Assembly: GCF_000341105.1 (NCBI RefSeq)
Contig: NZ_ANBB01000017.1
Span: 1 to 64,000, forward strand
Reading direction: 5' to 3'
Source: Nocardiopsis potens DSM 45234
Lineage (GTDB): Bacteria; Actinomycetota; Actinomycetes; Streptosporangiales; Streptosporangiaceae
Length of the DNA stretch: 64,000 nucleotides
Made by a program: the position numbers and the translations under genes. Under the pieces are notes generated by a model that saw nothing but the letters and a program-made list of their open reading frames with translations, did no database searches and was not told the origin of the DNA. How positions within the stretch are numbered: position 1 is the stretch's first letter; every line of letters starts with the position of its first letter. This document shows, one piece after another, positions 26,355 to 35,998 of this stretch.

Positions 26355-28184
26355 ATGTCGTCGAAACGCCACATCCTGACCGCGGTGGCCTGGCCCTACA
26401 CCAACGGGCCGCGCCACATTGGGCACGTATCCGGGTTCGGGGTCCCCTCCGACGTCTTCGCGCGCTTCCAGCGAATGCGCGGCCACGACGTGCTCATGGT
26501 CAGCGGCACCGACGAGCACGGCACCCCGATCCAGGTCCTGGCCGACCAGGAGGGCGTCAGCGCCCGCGAGCTGGCCGACCGCTACAACAGGATCATCGTC
26601 GAGGATCTCGTCGCCCTCGGCCTCTCCTACGACCTGTTCACCCGCACCACCACCGGCAACCACTACCGGGTGGTGCAGGAGCTGTTCACCGGGCTCTACG
26701 AGAACGGCTACATCTTCGCGCACACCACCAAGGGCGCGGTCTCCCCGTCCACCGGCCGCACCCTGCCCGACCGCTACATCGAGGGCACCTGCCCGATCTG
26801 CGGGTACAGCGGGGCCCGCGGCGACCAGTGCGACAACTGCGGCAACCAGCTCGACCCGATCGACCTGATCGGCCCGCGCTCCCGGATCAACGGCGAGACC
26901 CCCGAGTTCGTCGACACCGAGCACTTCATGCTCGACCTGCCGGCCTTCGCCGGGGTGCTCGGCGACTGGCTCCGCTCCAAGTCCGGCGAGTGGCGGCCCA
27001 ACGTCCTGAAGTTCTCCCTGAACCTCCTGGACGACCTGCAGCCCCGCGCGATCAGCCGGGACCTGGACTGGGGCGTGCCGATCCCGCTGGAGGGCTGGAG
27101 CGACCAGGCCAACAAGCGGCTCTACGTCTGGTTCGACGCGGTCATCGGCTACCTGTCCGCCGCCATCGAGTGGGCCGAGCGCACCGGCGACCCCGAGGCC
27201 TGGCGCCGCTACTGGCAGGCCGAGGACGCCGAGGCCTACTACTTCATGGGCAAGGACAACATCGTCTTCCACTCCGAGATCTGGCCGGCGATGCTGCTCG
27301 GCTACAACGGGGAGGGCGAGCGCGGCGGCGACGCCGGGTCCCTGGGCCGGATGAACCTGCCCACCGAGGTGGTCTCCAGCGAGTTCCTCACCATGGAGGG
27401 GCGCAAGTTCTCCTCCTCGCGCCGGGTGGTCATCTACGTCCGCGACTTCCTGGAGCGCTACTCGGCCGACGCGCTGCGCTACTACATCATCGCGGCCGGC
27501 CCGGAGACCCAGGACACCGACTTCACCTGGTCGGAGTTCGTCCGCCGGAACAACGACGAGCTCGTCGCGGCCTGGGGCAACCTGGTCAACCGGTCCATCT
27601 CGATGGCGGCCAAGAACATCGGCGCCGTCCCCGAGGCCGGCGAGCTCACCGACGAGGACCGGCGGGTGCTGGAGCACTCCGCGGCCGCCTTCGACGCGGT
27701 CGCCGAGCACCTCGACTCGTCCCGGTTCAAGGCCGCGCTGCAGGAGGCGATGCGCACCGTCGCCGAGGCCAACAAGTACATCTCCGACCAGGCCCCGTGG
27801 GCGCTGAAGAAGACCGACCCGGCCCGGATGGAGACCGTGCTGCACGTCGCGCTGCAGCTGGTCAGCGACGCCAAGACGCTGCTCACCCCGTTCCTGCCGG
27901 AGTCCTCCAACAAGGTCTACGAGATGCTCGGCGGGGCCGGCCAGTGGGCCGCGATGCCGCGCATCGAGGAGGGCCGCGACTCCATCGGCGGCGAGGACGG
28001 CGTCTCCACCTACCCGGTCATCACCGGCGACTACGCCTCGGACGAGGCCGCCTGGCGGTCGGTGCCGATCGTCCCGGGCACCCCGCTCTCCCGCCCGGTG
28101 CCGCTCTTCGCCAAGCTCGACCAGAGCGTGGTCGACGAGGAGCTGGCCCGGCTGGAGGGCGAAGCGGGGGGCGAAGCGGGCTGA
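26355..28184 (+). CDS. metG: Methionyl-tRNA synthetase
   Basis: A 609-residue class I synthetase that charges tRNA-Met. HIGH is present literally in [13 protein letters not shown] (residues 21-24). A single CPICGY...CDNCGN zinc knuckle lies near 145-165, and KFSSSRR (about residue 351) is the KMSKS-loop variant. [12 protein letters not shown] and [18 protein letters not shown] are MetRS core motifs. The helical anticodon-binding domain ends near residue 550; there is no C-terminal tRNA-binding EMAP domain. ATG 26355 is immediately followed by [14 protein letters not shown], leaving no room for a later start. Confidence 0.97.
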   Translation: MSSKRHILTAVAWPYTNGPRHIGHVSGFGVPSDVFARFQRMRGHDVLMVSGTDEHGTPIQVLADQEGVSARELADRYNRIIVEDLVALGLSYDLFTRTTTGNHYRVVQELFTGLYENGYIFAHTTKGAVSPSTGRTLPDRYIEGTCPICGYSGARGDQCDNCGNQLDPIDLIGPRSRINGETPEFVDTEHFMLDLPAFAGVLGDWLRSKSGEWRPNVLKFSLNLLDDLQPRAISRDLDWGVPIPLEGWSDQANKRLYVWFDAVIGYLSAAIEWAERTGDPEAWRRYWQAEDAEAYYFMGKDNIVFHSEIWPAMLLGYNGEGERGGDAGSLGRMNLPTEVVSSEFLTMEGRKFSSSRRVVIYVRDFLERYSADALRYYIIAAGPETQDTDFTWSEFVRRNNDELVAAWGNLVNRSISMAAKNIGAVPEAGELTDEDRRVLEHSAAAFDAVAEHLDSSRFKAALQEAMRTVAEANKYISDQAPWALKKTDPARMETVLHVALQLVSDAKTLLTPFLPESSNKVYEMLGGAGQWAAMPRIEEGRDSIGGEDGVSTYPVITGDYASDEAAWRSVPIVPGTPLSRPVPLFAKLDQSVVDEELARLEGEAGGEAG

Positions 28185-28223
28185 CCCCGGCGCCGCCCCC
28201 GGGGCGGCGCGGGAATAGCACCG

Positions 28224-28256
28224 GCGGCGGGCCGTTGTCATTCAACGGCCCGCCGC
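28224..28256 (+). terminator. Hairpin after metG
   Basis: A perfect 14-bp stem (GCGGCGGGCCGTTG/CAACGGCCCGCCGC) with the 5-nt loop TCATT, 40 nt after the metG stop and before tatD. No U-run follows. Confidence 0.7.
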
Positions 28257-28305
28257 ACTCATGGCGCGGCCGAGACGGGCGGCGAGACACGAAGGGGAAC
28301 ACGAC

Positions 28306-29232
28306 ATGGGCAAGCGCAGTGGCGAAGCGGTGCGGAACAGGAACGCCGAGACGCCGCCGCCCGCGCCCGAGCCGCTGCGCGTCGCGGTGGCCGACAGCCA
28401 CACCCACATGGACATGCAGGGGCCGGACCCGGCCGAGGTCATCGCGGCCGCCGAGGCGGTCGGCGTCACCCCGCTGATCCAGGTCGGCGTCGACCTGCCG
28501 TCCTCGCGCTGGGCCGCGGAGACCGCCGCCGAGCACCCCTCGGTCTACGCCGCGGTCGCGCTGCACCCCAACGAGGCGCCGCGGATCGTGCACGGGGACG
28601 GCGCCCCCGGGGTGGAGGTGGACGACACCGACTGGGCGGGCAAGCTCCGCCCGGCCGGCGGCACCGCCGCGCTGGACGAGGCGATCGCCGAGATCGACCG
28701 GCTCGCCGCGCTGCCGCGGGTCCGCGCGGTCGGCGAGACCGGCCTGGACTACTTCCGCACCGGCGCCGAGGGCGTGGCGGCCCAGCAGGACTCGTTCCGC
28801 CGGCACATCGCGGTGGCCAAGCGGCACGGCAAGGCGCTGATGATCCACGACCGCGAGGCCCACGACGACGTGCTGCGCATCCTGGACGAGGAGGGCGCCC
28901 CGGAGACCGTGGTCTTCCACTGCTTCTCCGGCGACACCGCGATGGCGAAGATCTGCGCCGAGCACGGCTACTACATGAGCTTCGCCGGCAACGTGACCTT
29001 CGCCAGCGCCCAGGGGCTGCGCGACGCGGCGGCCGCCGCCCCCGCCGAGCTCCTCCTGGTGGAGACGGACGCCCCGTTCCTCACCCCCAAGCCCTACCGG
29101 GGCCGCCCCAACGGCCCCTACCTGATCCCGCACACCCTGCGCGCCCTCGCCGAGGCCCGCGGCGCCGACGAGGACGAGCTGGCCGCCCGGATCGCGGAGA
29201 ACGGCCGCCGCGCCTTCCGCCTGGACGGGTAG
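28306..29232 (+). CDS. TatD-family metal-dependent deoxyribonuclease
   Basis: A 308-residue TIM-barrel hydrolase of the TatD/YcfH family. Metal ligands are visible: DSHTHMDM at the N-terminus, GETGLDYFR (Glu), MIHDREAHDD (His), FHCFSGD (His) and VETDAPFLTP (Asp). ATG 28306 follows AAGGGG at ~8 nt. It sits directly after metG, as in many bacteria, and a metG-tatD-rsmA order is common; here an AMACR-like gene on the opposite strand separates tatD from rsmA. Confidence 0.93.
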   Translation: MGKRSGEAVRNRNAETPPPAPEPLRVAVADSHTHMDMQGPDPAEVIAAAEAVGVTPLIQVGVDLPSSRWAAETAAEHPSVYAAVALHPNEAPRIVHGDGAPGVEVDDTDWAGKLRPAGGTAALDEAIAEIDRLAALPRVRAVGETGLDYFRTGAEGVAAQQDSFRRHIAVAKRHGKALMIHDREAHDDVLRILDEEGAPETVVFHCFSGDTAMAKICAEHGYYMSFAGNVTFASAQGLRDAAAAAPAELLLVETDAPFLTPKPYRGRPNGPYLIPHTLRALAEARGADEDELAARIAENGRRAFRLDG

Positions 29233-29259
29233 CGCCCCGGCCCCGCCCCACCCCGCGAT

Positions 29260-29315
29260 GGTCTCGGCGCTGCGGCCCTGCCGGAGCGCTCCGGCAGAAC
29301 CGCAGCGCCGAGACC
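29260..29315. repeat. Palindromic repeat, copy 3 of 5
   Basis: A 56-bp palindrome centred on CCGGAGCGCTCCGG with two mismatched positions per arm; outer arms GGTCTCGGCGCTGCGG and CCGCAGCGCCGAGACC. It lies between the convergent stops of tatD and the racemase-like gene. Confidence 0.88.
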
Positions 29316-29327
29316 GACGGGGAGGGG

Positions 29328-30428
29328 TCAGGCCTCCTCGACGCCCCACTCCTTGAGGGCCTCGGCCAGCGAGGGCGCGGTGTGCTCCGGGTCGCGGGTG
29401 GCGGTGCCCGGGGTGCGGCCGAACCGCGGCGCCGGGCCGGGGAAGACCGAGCCGCCGCTGCGCCGGACCGTGCCGCGGGCGGCGATGTGCGGGTGGTCGG
29501 CGGCCTCGGCCATGGACAGCACCGGCTGCACGCACGCGTCGGTCTCCCCGAAGACCTCCGCCCACTCGTCCCGGGTCCGGCCGGCCAGCACCTCGGCGAA
29601 CCGGGCGCGCAGCTCCGGCCAGCGCTCCTTGTCCCACTGCTCCGGCAGGTCGGCGCCGGACAGCCCGAGGCCCTCCAGGAACCGGGCGTAGAACTGCGGC
29701 TCGATGCAGGCCACCGAGACGTGCCGGCCGTCGGCGCAGGTGTAGACGTCGTACCAGGGGGCGCCGGTGTCCAGGAAGTTGTCCCCGCGCTCGTCGGTCC
29801 AGCCGCCGCGCTCCCGCTGCTCGTAGATCATCGACATGAGGAACGCGCTGCCGTCCACCATCGCGGCGTCGACGACCTGGCCGAGGCCGGAGGACTGCCG
29901 CTCCACCAGGGCGCTGAGGATGCCGGTCACCACCAGCATGGTGCCGCCGCCGAAGTCGCCGACCAGGTTGAGCGGCGGCACCGGGGCCTCGCCGCGGCGG
30001 CCGATGCTGTGCAGGGCGCCGTTGAGCGAGATGTAGTTCATGTCGTGCCCTGCGACCCGGGCCAGCGGCCCGTCCTGCCCCCACCCGGTCATCCGGGCGT
30101 AGACCAGCCGCGGGTTGAGCTCGGCGCACTCCTCGGGGCCGAGGCCGCGCCGCTCCATCACCCCGGGCCGGAACCCCTCCAGCAGCACGTCGGCGGCGGC
30201 GATGAGCCGCTTGGCGGTCTCCACCCCGGCCCCGCTCTTGAGGTCGGCCCCGATGACCGGCCGCCCCCGGTCCAGGTGGCCGGGGACCCCGGCGGCCGCC
30301 GCGTCGGCCGCCTGCGGGCGGTCCACCCGGATCACGCTCGCCCCCAGGTCGGCCAGGAGCATCGCGGCCAGCGGCCCCGGCCCGATCCCGGCGAACTCGA
30401 CGACCCGTACACCCTTGAGCGGCCCCAT
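29328..30428 (-). CDS. Alpha-methylacyl-CoA racemase-like class III CoA-transferase
   Basis: A 366-residue CaiB/BaiF-family protein. The start [20 protein letters not shown] is typical of AMACR/MCR. The catalytic set of the racemase group is visible: His in [13 protein letters not shown], Asp in [11 protein letters not shown] and Glu in ACIEPQFY. The likely role is epimerising 2-methyl-branched acyl-CoAs for beta-oxidation; CoA transfer is the alternative in this superfamily. It is a stand-alone gene, divergent from rsmA (158 bp apart) and convergent with tatD. Confidence 0.88.
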   Translation of the reverse strand: MGPLKGVRVVEFAGIGPGPLAAMLLADLGASVIRVDRPQAADAAAAGVPGHLDRGRPVIGADLKSGAGVETAKRLIAAADVLLEGFRPGVMERRGLGPEECAELNPRLVYARMTGWGQDGPLARVAGHDMNYISLNGALHSIGRRGEAPVPPLNLVGDFGGGTMLVVTGILSALVERQSSGLGQVVDAAMVDGSAFLMSMIYEQRERGGWTDERGDNFLDTGAPWYDVYTCADGRHVSVACIEPQFYARFLEGLGLSGADLPEQWDKERWPELRARFAEVLAGRTRDEWAEVFGETDACVQPVLSMAEAADHPHIAARGTVRRSGGSVFPGPAPRFGRTPGTATRDPEHTAPSLAEALKEWGVEEA

Positions 30429-30586
30429 CGGCGACCTCCAGCACTCGACTCGAATCCCGTTCGGTTTCCCATTGTGCCGCCGCCCCGGCCCATCGGCACG
30501 CCCGACCGGGCGGAGACGCCGGCGGAACGGCCCGGTGCGGGCTCCGCGTGGCGCCGGAGACCGGGGCGGCCTGGCAAAATATCGGG

Positions 30587-31528
30587 GTGACCGACTCTGG
30601 CAGCACCCCTGTTCCCGCTTCCGGCCCCGGCTCCGGGGAGGCCGGCGGCGCGCGCCTGCTCACCCCCGCCGACGTGCGCAGGCTCGCCGACCGGCTGGGC
30701 GTCCGGCCGACGAAGACGCTCGGCCAGAACTTCGTCATCGACGGCGGGACGGTGCGGCGGATCGTCCGGGTCTCCGGGGTCGGCGCCGACGACACCGTGC
30801 TGGAGGTCGGTCCGGGGCTGGGGTCGCTGACCCTGGCGCTGCTGCCGCACGTCGCCGGGGTCACCGCGGTCGAGGTCGACCCGGTGCTCGCCGAGGCGCT
30901 CCCCGGGACCGTGGCCGAGCACGCCCCGGACCTGGCCGGCCGGCTGCGGGTGGTCACCGCCGACGCGATGCGCGTCACCGAGATCCCGGGCCCGCCGCCC
31001 ACCGCGCTCGTCGCCAACCTCCCCTACAACGTGGCGGTCCCGGTGGTGCTGCACCTGCTGGAGCTGCTGCCGTCGCTGCGCACCGCCCTGGTCATGGTCC
31101 AGGCCGAGGTGGCCGACCGGCTGGCCGCGACGCCCGGCGGCAGGATCTACGGGGTCCCCTCGGCCAAGGCGGCCTGGTACGCCGAGGTGCGCCGGGCCGG
31201 GGCGGTCGGGCGGAACGTGTTCTGGCCGGCGCCCAACGTCGACTCCGGCCTGGTCGAGCTGAAGCGCCGGGAGGAGCCGGTCTCCGGCGCCGACCGGAAG
31301 CAGGTGTTCGCGGTGATCGACGCCGCGTTCGCGCAGCGCCGCAAGACGCTGCGCACCGCCCTGGCCCGCTGGGCCGGCTCCCCGGCCGCGGCCGAGGCGG
31401 CCCTGCGCGCCGCCGGCGTCGACCCGTCCGCCCGCGGCGAGGCCCTGGGCATCGCCGAGTTCGCCCGGATCGCCGAACACGCCCCGCAGGACCGGGGCAC
31501 CGCCGGAAGCGGCCCCGCCGAGGGGTGA
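30587..31528 (+). CDS. rsmA: 16S rRNA dimethyladenosine transferase (KsgA)
   Basis: A 313-residue SAM enzyme that dimethylates two adjacent adenines near the 3' end of 16S r[13 protein letters not shown] opens the domain, [14 protein letters not shown] is the SAM-binding motif I, and [17 protein letters not shown] is the catalytic N-L-P-Y motif. [15 protein letters not shown] and [13 protein letters not shown] close it. GTG 30587 is chosen; an AAAATAT tract 5-12 nt before it might be a -10 rather than an SD. In streptomycetes rsmA is followed by ispE; here a small membrane gene and a kinase gene intervene. Confidence 0.95.
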   Translation: MTDSGSTPVPASGPGSGEAGGARLLTPADVRRLADRLGVRPTKTLGQNFVIDGGTVRRIVRVSGVGADDTVLEVGPGLGSLTLALLPHVAGVTAVEVDPVLAEALPGTVAEHAPDLAGRLRVVTADAMRVTEIPGPPPTALVANLPYNVAVPVVLHLLELLPSLRTALVMVQAEVADRLAATPGGRIYGVPSAKAAWYAEVRRAGAVGRNVFWPAPNVDSGLVELKRREEPVSGADRKQVFAVIDAAFAQRRKTLRTALARWAGSPAAAEAALRAAGVDPSARGEALGIAEFARIAEHAPQDRGTAGSGPAEG

Positions 31529-31656
31529 GCCGCCCCGGGCGTTCCCGGCCGGGCCGGGGATGTCGGGGCGCGCGCCGGGGCGGGTGACATCCGTCATCGG
31601 GCCCCGGTGACAGCGGTCTCTACTCCGGGGCCCCGCCCCCGACCAGGATGGGGGAC

Positions 31657-31848
31657 ATGACAGAACAGAGCACCTCCCCCGCCACCACCCCCGACTGGAC
31701 CCAGGGCATGGCCTGCGGGCTTGCCGTCGGAATGGGGATCGCCGCCGCCCTGGGCGACCTCATGCTCGGCGTCGCCCTCACGCTCTGCTTCGGCACCGCG
31801 TTCGCCTACGCCTTCCCGGCGAAGAAGAAGGCCGCCACCGAGGCGTGA
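31657..31848 (+). CDS. Small membrane protein, unknown function
   Basis: A 63-residue protein, MTEQSTSPATTPDWTQGMAC then two short hydrophobic stretches (GLAVGMGIAAALGDLMLG and VALTLCFGTAFAYAF) ending in PAKKKAATEA. It looks like a helical hairpin with a basic cytoplasmic tail. An ATG nine nt earlier (31648) is also possible; the GGGGG between them could be the SD for 31657. No family recognised. Confidence 0.65.
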   Translation: MTEQSTSPATTPDWTQGMACGLAVGMGIAAALGDLMLGVALTLCFGTAFAYAFPAKKKAATEA

Positions 31849-32220
31849 CCCCGGAGGCGGCGGCCCCGGCCCCGGTCGTCCCCCTGATGCGCGGTCCCGC
31901 GCGCGGCCCCGCGTGGTCGGCGCCCGTACCGGCGCCGCCCGCCCCGCTCGATGCTCGCGGCTCCCGCAGGGCGTCGAGGAGAGCGGACGGCAGGCCCCGG
32001 GAGGCCCGCCGACCCGGCTCGGCGGCCGCGGGGCGCCCGGCCGCAGAGCGGCCCGCCCGCTCCGCGGACGGCGGGCGCCGCCGTGAGCGGGCGGGGCGTG
32101 GGGCGCCGCCCTGCGGGCCGACCGAGCGGACTCCCGCACCCCGGGCGGCCTCTGCGTTCCGGTCCGGAAGGGGGCGGCTCGGGCGGTACCGGGCGGGCCG
32201 CCCGGGAGAGGGCGCGTGCG
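31849..32220. other. GC-rich intergenic region, no gene seen
   Basis: Frames are open on both strands but give Arg/Pro/Ala-rich translations without motifs. No promoter is recognisable. The stretch ends at a perfect 50-bp palindrome. Confidence 0.4.
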
Positions 32221-32270
32221 GCATGGGAGAGGGGCCGCGACCGGATCCGGTCGCGGCCCCTCTCCCATGC
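32221..32270. terminator. Perfect 50-bp palindrome at the 3' end of the kinase gene
   Basis: GCATGGGAGAGGGGCCGCGA and its complement meet at CCGGATCCGG with no loop; all 25 pairs match. It lies 20 bp after the kinase stop. Its sequence is unrelated to the GAGCGC repeat family. Terminator function is inferred from position. Confidence 0.7.
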
Positions 32271-32289
32271 GCGTCTTCCGGGCGCGGGG

Positions 32290-34224
32290 TCAGCGCGCCT
32301 CGGGCACCTCGGCGACCGGGATGTCCACCGGGGCGCTCTCCTCGTCGCTGCGCAGCCGGAGCATGCCGGAGCGGGCCCGGGCCTCGTTCTCGGCGATGAA
32401 GATCAGCTCGCCGTCGGCGCGGTCCCCGCTCTCCAGCGGCCGCCACAGCGGGTCGTCCTCCTCCTCGGAGAGCGGCTTCTGCGCGCGCTCCGGCTCCTCG
32501 CCGGGAACGGACAGGGTCTGCAGGTCCGGGTCGATCCGCAGGGTGGCCTCCCCGGTGTTCTGCACGGTGACGACGAACACGCAGTACGAGGCCCCGGTGA
32601 TCCGGGACCGGCCGGCCACCCGGTCGGTGCAGTAGAACTCGTGCGCGGTGAACACCGCGCGCCCGTCGGAGGCGGCGTTCGGCGCCTCGGCCGACGGCCC
32701 GCCGTCCCCGCCGGCCTGCGGCGCCTCGTCCTGGGCCGGGGGCTCCTGCTGGGCGCCGTCCTGGTCCTGCCCGGTCTGCTGCAGGAACGGTAGCGGCAGG
32801 CGGCCGCCGCCCAGCTGCGTCAGCACCACGACCAGCACGGCCACCAGCACCACCGCCACCGCGGCGGTGAGCGCCACCCACTTCAGCCGGCGCCTGGTCG
32901 GCTGCAGCGGCCGGTGCGGCGGCGGGGGGACCGGCGGGACGTAGGGCTGGGCCTGCGGCTCCGGTGCCGGCGGGACCTGCGGGATCGGACCGGTCTGCTG
33001 CGGCCCCGGGACCACCGGGTGCGCGAACTGGCCGGTCTGCGAGGCCGGGTGCGGCGACTGCTGCGCCATGCCGCTGCGCATCGGCACCGGCTGGCTCGCG
33101 GGCGGCGGCCCGGCCGGGGGCATCGGCCCCTGGCCCCCCTGGGGGCCTTGCGGCCCCTGGGGGCCTTGCGGGCCCTGGGGGCCCTGCGGTCCGGGGAACG
33201 GCGCCGGGCCCCCCGGCGGCGGTCCGGGCGGGGGAGCGGGCTGGTGCGGCATGCCGCTGCCGGTCACGTTCGGGTTGGGCCCCGGCGGCGGCATCCCCGG
33301 GGGCATCGGCGGCATCGGGGGCAGGTTCGGCCGCCACGACTGGTTCAGCGCGTGGCTCACCATGTCGTTGGGGTTGTCCGCCTCGGTCTTCTCGCCCCCG
33401 GCCAGCTCCAGCAGCAGGTCCTGCGCCTTGGGCCGGCGCTCCGGCTCCTTGGCGAGGGCGCGCGCCACCAGCCGGTCCAGCGGACTGTCCAGGTCGCCGA
33501 TCTGCGGCTCGGCGAAGAGCACCCGCTTGCCCAGCGTCATCGCGTCGCCGTTGCCGAACGGGTGCGTGCCGCTGCCCGCGAACGCCACCAGGCAGCCCCA
33601 GGCGAAGATGTCGGCCGCGGTGGTGACCTTCTCCTCCAGCAGCTGCTCCGGCGCCATCCACCCCGGGCTGCCCATCACGATCCCGGTCTGGGTGTGGTTG
33701 GTCGAGGTGTTCATCGCCCGGGCGATGCCGAAGTCGATCACCCGCGGGCCGGACAGCGACAGCAGCACGTTGGCCGGCTTCAGGTCGCGGTGGACCAGCC
33801 CGGTGCGGTGGATCGCGGCGAGCGCCGCGGCCACGCCGAGCGCGAAGCCGTGCAGGGTGCTGGAGTCCAGCGGCCCGTGCTCGGAGATGTGCTCGGCCAG
33901 CGCGGTCCCCGCGATGTACTCGGTGACCATGTACGGCCGGTTCTCGAACGTGCCGTGGTCCAGCACCTTGGCGGTGCAGAAGGAGGCCACCCGGCGGGCG
34001 TTCTCCATCTCGTCGTGGAACCGGGCCCGGGTGGCCTCGTCGAAGGCCAGCTCCGGGCGGATCACCTTGATCGCTACATGGGCACCCTTCTCAGGGGCGC
34101 GGCCGAGGTAGACCGTCCCCATTCCTCCGCTGCCCAGGCGACCGGCCAGCACATAGGGACCGATGGTCGCCGGGTCTCCGGCGGCCAGCGGTTCCAGGTT
34201 CTTCGGGAGCCCATCCGACGGCAA
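32290..34224 (-). CDS. Receptor-type Ser/Thr protein kinase with collagen-like linker
   Basis: A 644-residue membrane kinase. The start is TTG 34224 with GGGGAGG five nt upstream (MPSDGLPKNLEPL). The kinase domain covers ~22-280: GRLGSGGMGTVYLG, Lys53 in AIKVIRPE, HRDLKPANVL (145-154), DFGIAR (164-169) and GSPGWMAPEQ. A long Pro/Gly linker follows, including a perfect (GPQ)n run and PPGPPPGGP. A TM helix (WVALTAAVAVVLVAVLVVVL) sits near residue 450. The outside domain (AHEFYCTDRV...YCVFVVTVQNTGEATLRI) resembles Ig-like DUF4352-type sensors; the two cysteines may form a disulphide. It separates rsmA from ispE on the opposite strand. Confidence 0.92.
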   Translation of the reverse strand: MPSDGLPKNLEPLAAGDPATIGPYVLAGRLGSGGMGTVYLGRAPEKGAHVAIKVIRPELAFDEATRARFHDEMENARRVASFCTAKVLDHGTFENRPYMVTEYIAGTALAEHISEHGPLDSSTLHGFALGVAAALAAIHRTGLVHRDLKPANVLLSLSGPRVIDFGIARAMNTSTNHTQTGIVMGSPGWMAPEQLLEEKVTTAADIFAWGCLVAFAGSGTHPFGNGDAMTLGKRVLFAEPQIGDLDSPLDRLVARALAKEPERRPKAQDLLLELAGGEKTEADNPNDMVSHALNQSWRPNLPPMPPMPPGMPPPGPNPNVTGSGMPHQPAPPPGPPPGGPAPFPGPQGPQGPQGPQGPQGPQGGQGPMPPAGPPPASQPVPMRSGMAQQSPHPASQTGQFAHPVVPGPQQTGPIPQVPPAPEPQAQPYVPPVPPPPHRPLQPTRRRLKWVALTAAVAVVLVAVLVVVLTQLGGGRLPLPFLQQTGQDQDGAQQEPPAQDEAPQAGGDGGPSAEAPNAASDGRAVFTAHEFYCTDRVAGRSRITGASYCVFVVTVQNTGEATLRIDPDLQTLSVPGEEPERAQKPLSEEEDDPLWRPLESGDRADGELIFIAENEARARSGMLRLRSDEESAPVDIPVAEVPEAR

Positions 34225-34461
34225 GCGATCCTCCCCGACGGTGTCCAAACTCCGTCTGGCCCCCAAGGTAGCGGGGAATGCGTCCGGATACCCACCCGCG
34301 CAGGCCAGGCGGCCCGCGGTGGAGCGCCTATCGCGGCGCGCGCGGGGCGGGGGGCGTGATCGGGGAACCACCGCCGCGGCACCGGGCGCGCATGCGGCAC
34401 CGGGCGCGTCTCAACGGCGCAGGAGCTCACTGAGGTGGGGTTCCTTTACGATCTAGGACTC

Positions 34462-35400
34462 GTGACCGCTACTCATACCGCTGTGACCGTACGGGTACCC
34501 GCGAAGGTGAACCTCCAGCTAGCGGTGGGGCCGGCGCGCGAAGATGGATACCACGATCTGGTGAACGTCTTCCACGCTGTCTCACTGTTCGATGAGGTTA
34601 CCGTTCGGGAGGCCCGGCCCAGTGCGGGCGGGGGGGCTACCCGCGTCTCGGTCCACGGCGACATCGGATCCCATCTCGACCGGGTGCCGCTCGGTGAGGA
34701 CAATCTGGCCGCCAGGGCAGCCCGGCTGGTCGCCCGCGAGGCGGGCCGCCCGGACGCCCCGGTCGACATCCGCATCGGCAAGTCCATCCCGGTCGCCGGC
34801 GGCATGGCCGGCGGCAGCGCCGACGCGGCGGCCGCCCTGGTCGGCTGCGACGCGCTGTGGGGGACCGCCCTGGGCCTGCCCCGGCTGCTGGAGCTCGCCG
34901 CCGACCTCGGCAGCGACGTGCCGTTCGCGCTGCTCGGCGGCACCGCGGTCGGCACCGGCCGGGGCGAGGTGCTCACCCCGCTGGCCTCTCCCGGCCGGTT
35001 CCACTGGGTGTTCGCGCTCTCCGGCGAGGGCCTGTCCACTCCGGCGGTCTTCGCCGAGTACGACCGGCTCCGGCCGGACGCGCCGGAGCCGCAGGGGGAT
35101 CCGGCGCTCACCGCCGCCCTGGCCGCGGGGGACGCCCGCGCGCTGGCCGCGGCGCTCGGCAACGACCTGCAGGCCGCGGCGCTCTCGCTCCGGCCGGACC
35201 TGTCCCGGGTGCTGGACGCCGGGCTGGCCGCGGGCGCGCTCGCCGGCCTCGTCTCCGGATCCGGGCCGACCTGCGCCTTCCTCGCCGGCTCGGCGGAGGA
35301 GGCGGCCGCGGTCGCCCGGGCCCTGGACGCGTCCGGGGCCTGCGAGCGCACCGTGACCGCGCACGGCGACGTCCCCGGCGCCCGCCCCGTCCGGAGCTGA
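34462..35400 (+). CDS. ispE: 4-diphosphocytidyl-2-C-methyl-D-erythritol kinase
   Basis: A 312-residue GHMP kinase of the MEP isoprenoid pathway. [20 protein letters not shown] is the N-terminal signature, [17 protein letters not shown] the ATP-binding GHMP loop, and [16 protein letters not shown] the third motif. GTG 34462 gives a short N-terminus as in the family; a GTG at 34435 would add nine residues. Codons near the start are less GC-biased (GCTACTCATACCGCT), as often seen at translation starts. Confidence 0.95.
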   Translation: MTATHTAVTVRVPAKVNLQLAVGPAREDGYHDLVNVFHAVSLFDEVTVREARPSAGGGATRVSVHGDIGSHLDRVPLGEDNLAARAARLVAREAGRPDAPVDIRIGKSIPVAGGMAGGSADAAAALVGCDALWGTALGLPRLLELAADLGSDVPFALLGGTAVGTGRGEVLTPLASPGRFHWVFALSGEGLSTPAVFAEYDRLRPDAPEPQGDPALTAALAAGDARALAAALGNDLQAAALSLRPDLSRVLDAGLAAGALAGLVSGSGPTCAFLAGSAEEAAAVARALDASGACERTVTAHGDVPGARPVRS

Positions 35401-35418
35401 CCGGGGACGGCCCGCCCT

Positions 35419-35456
35419 CCTCCCCGAAGGCATCGGCGCCGATGCCTTCGGGGAGG
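35419..35456. terminator. Perfect palindrome between ispE and soxR
   Basis: A 38-bp uninterrupted dyad centred on CATCGGCGCCGATG with arms ending CCTCCCCGAAGG, located 18 bp after the ispE stop and 5 bp before the soxR stop. It is probably a two-way terminator. Confidence 0.75.
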
Positions 35457-35461
35457 GGCGG

Positions 35462-35923
35462 TCAGATGCCGCCCTCGCGGGCCGGCTTCAGGCCGGGGGC
35501 GCCGGGCCCCTTGGCGGCCAGCTCGTCGTCGACGTTGTTCAGGTGGCAGTCCTTGAGCGACAGGCAGCCGCAGCCGATGCACGAGGTCAGCCGGTCGCGG
35601 AGCCGCTGCAGGGCGTCGATGCGGGTGTCCAGCTCGGTGCGCCACTGCTCGGAGAGCCGGGCCCAGTCCGAGACGGTCGGGGTGCGGTTGTCCGGCAGTG
35701 TCTCCAGCGCCTGGTGGATCTGGCCCAGGGAGAGCCCGACCCGCTGCGCGGTGGAGACGAACGCCAGCCTGCGCAGCGTGTTGCGGTGGTAGCGGCGCTG
35801 GTTCCCCGCGGTCCGCTCGGAGAAGATCAGCCCCCGGTCCTCGTAGAAGCGGAGCGTGGTGCGGGCGACGCCGCTGCGCTCGGAGAGCTGGCCGATGGTG
35901 AGGCGCACAGGCAGGTGAGGCAT
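35462..35923 (-). CDS. soxR: Redox-sensing MerR-type regulator SoxR
   Basis: A 153-residue regulator. The N-terminal MerR helix-turn-helix is LTIGQLSERSGVARTTLRFY, then a dimerisation helix, and the [2Fe-2S] motif CIGCGCLSLKDC, which matches E. coli SoxR in cysteine spacing. In streptomycetes SoxR answers to redox-active metabolites rather than superoxide alone. ATG 35923 gives MPHLPVRLTIGQ. The C-terminal tail after the cluster (LNNVDDELAAKGPGAPGLKP) is longer than in E. coli. It is divergent from a split transketolase with a SoxR-box-like sequence between them. Confidence 0.96.
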   Translation of the reverse strand: MPHLPVRLTIGQLSERSGVARTTLRFYEDRGLIFSERTAGNQRRYHRNTLRRLAFVSTAQRVGLSLGQIHQALETLPDNRTPTVSDWARLSEQWRTELDTRIDALQRLRDRLTSCIGCGCLSLKDCHLNNVDDELAAKGPGAPGLKPAREGGI

Positions 35924-35961
35924 ATCACATCCAGTCCTCGGGGGTTCTCGGGGCCGGCGAA

Positions 35962-35992
35962 TTGACTTCAAGTTAAGTCTAGGTTCGAGACT
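35962..35992 (+). promoter_or_regulatory. Putative SoxR-controlled promoter
   Basis: CTTCAAGTTAAGTCTAGG (35966-35983) matches the enterobacterial SoxR box CCTCAAGTTAACTTGAGG at 14 of 18 positions. It overlaps -35 TTGACT (35962-35967), and GAGACT (35987-35992) lies 19 bp further on, the long spacer expected of MerR-type promoters. Transcription would start about at the transketolase ATG (35999). Confidence 0.65.
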
Positions 35993-35998
35993 GTGGCC

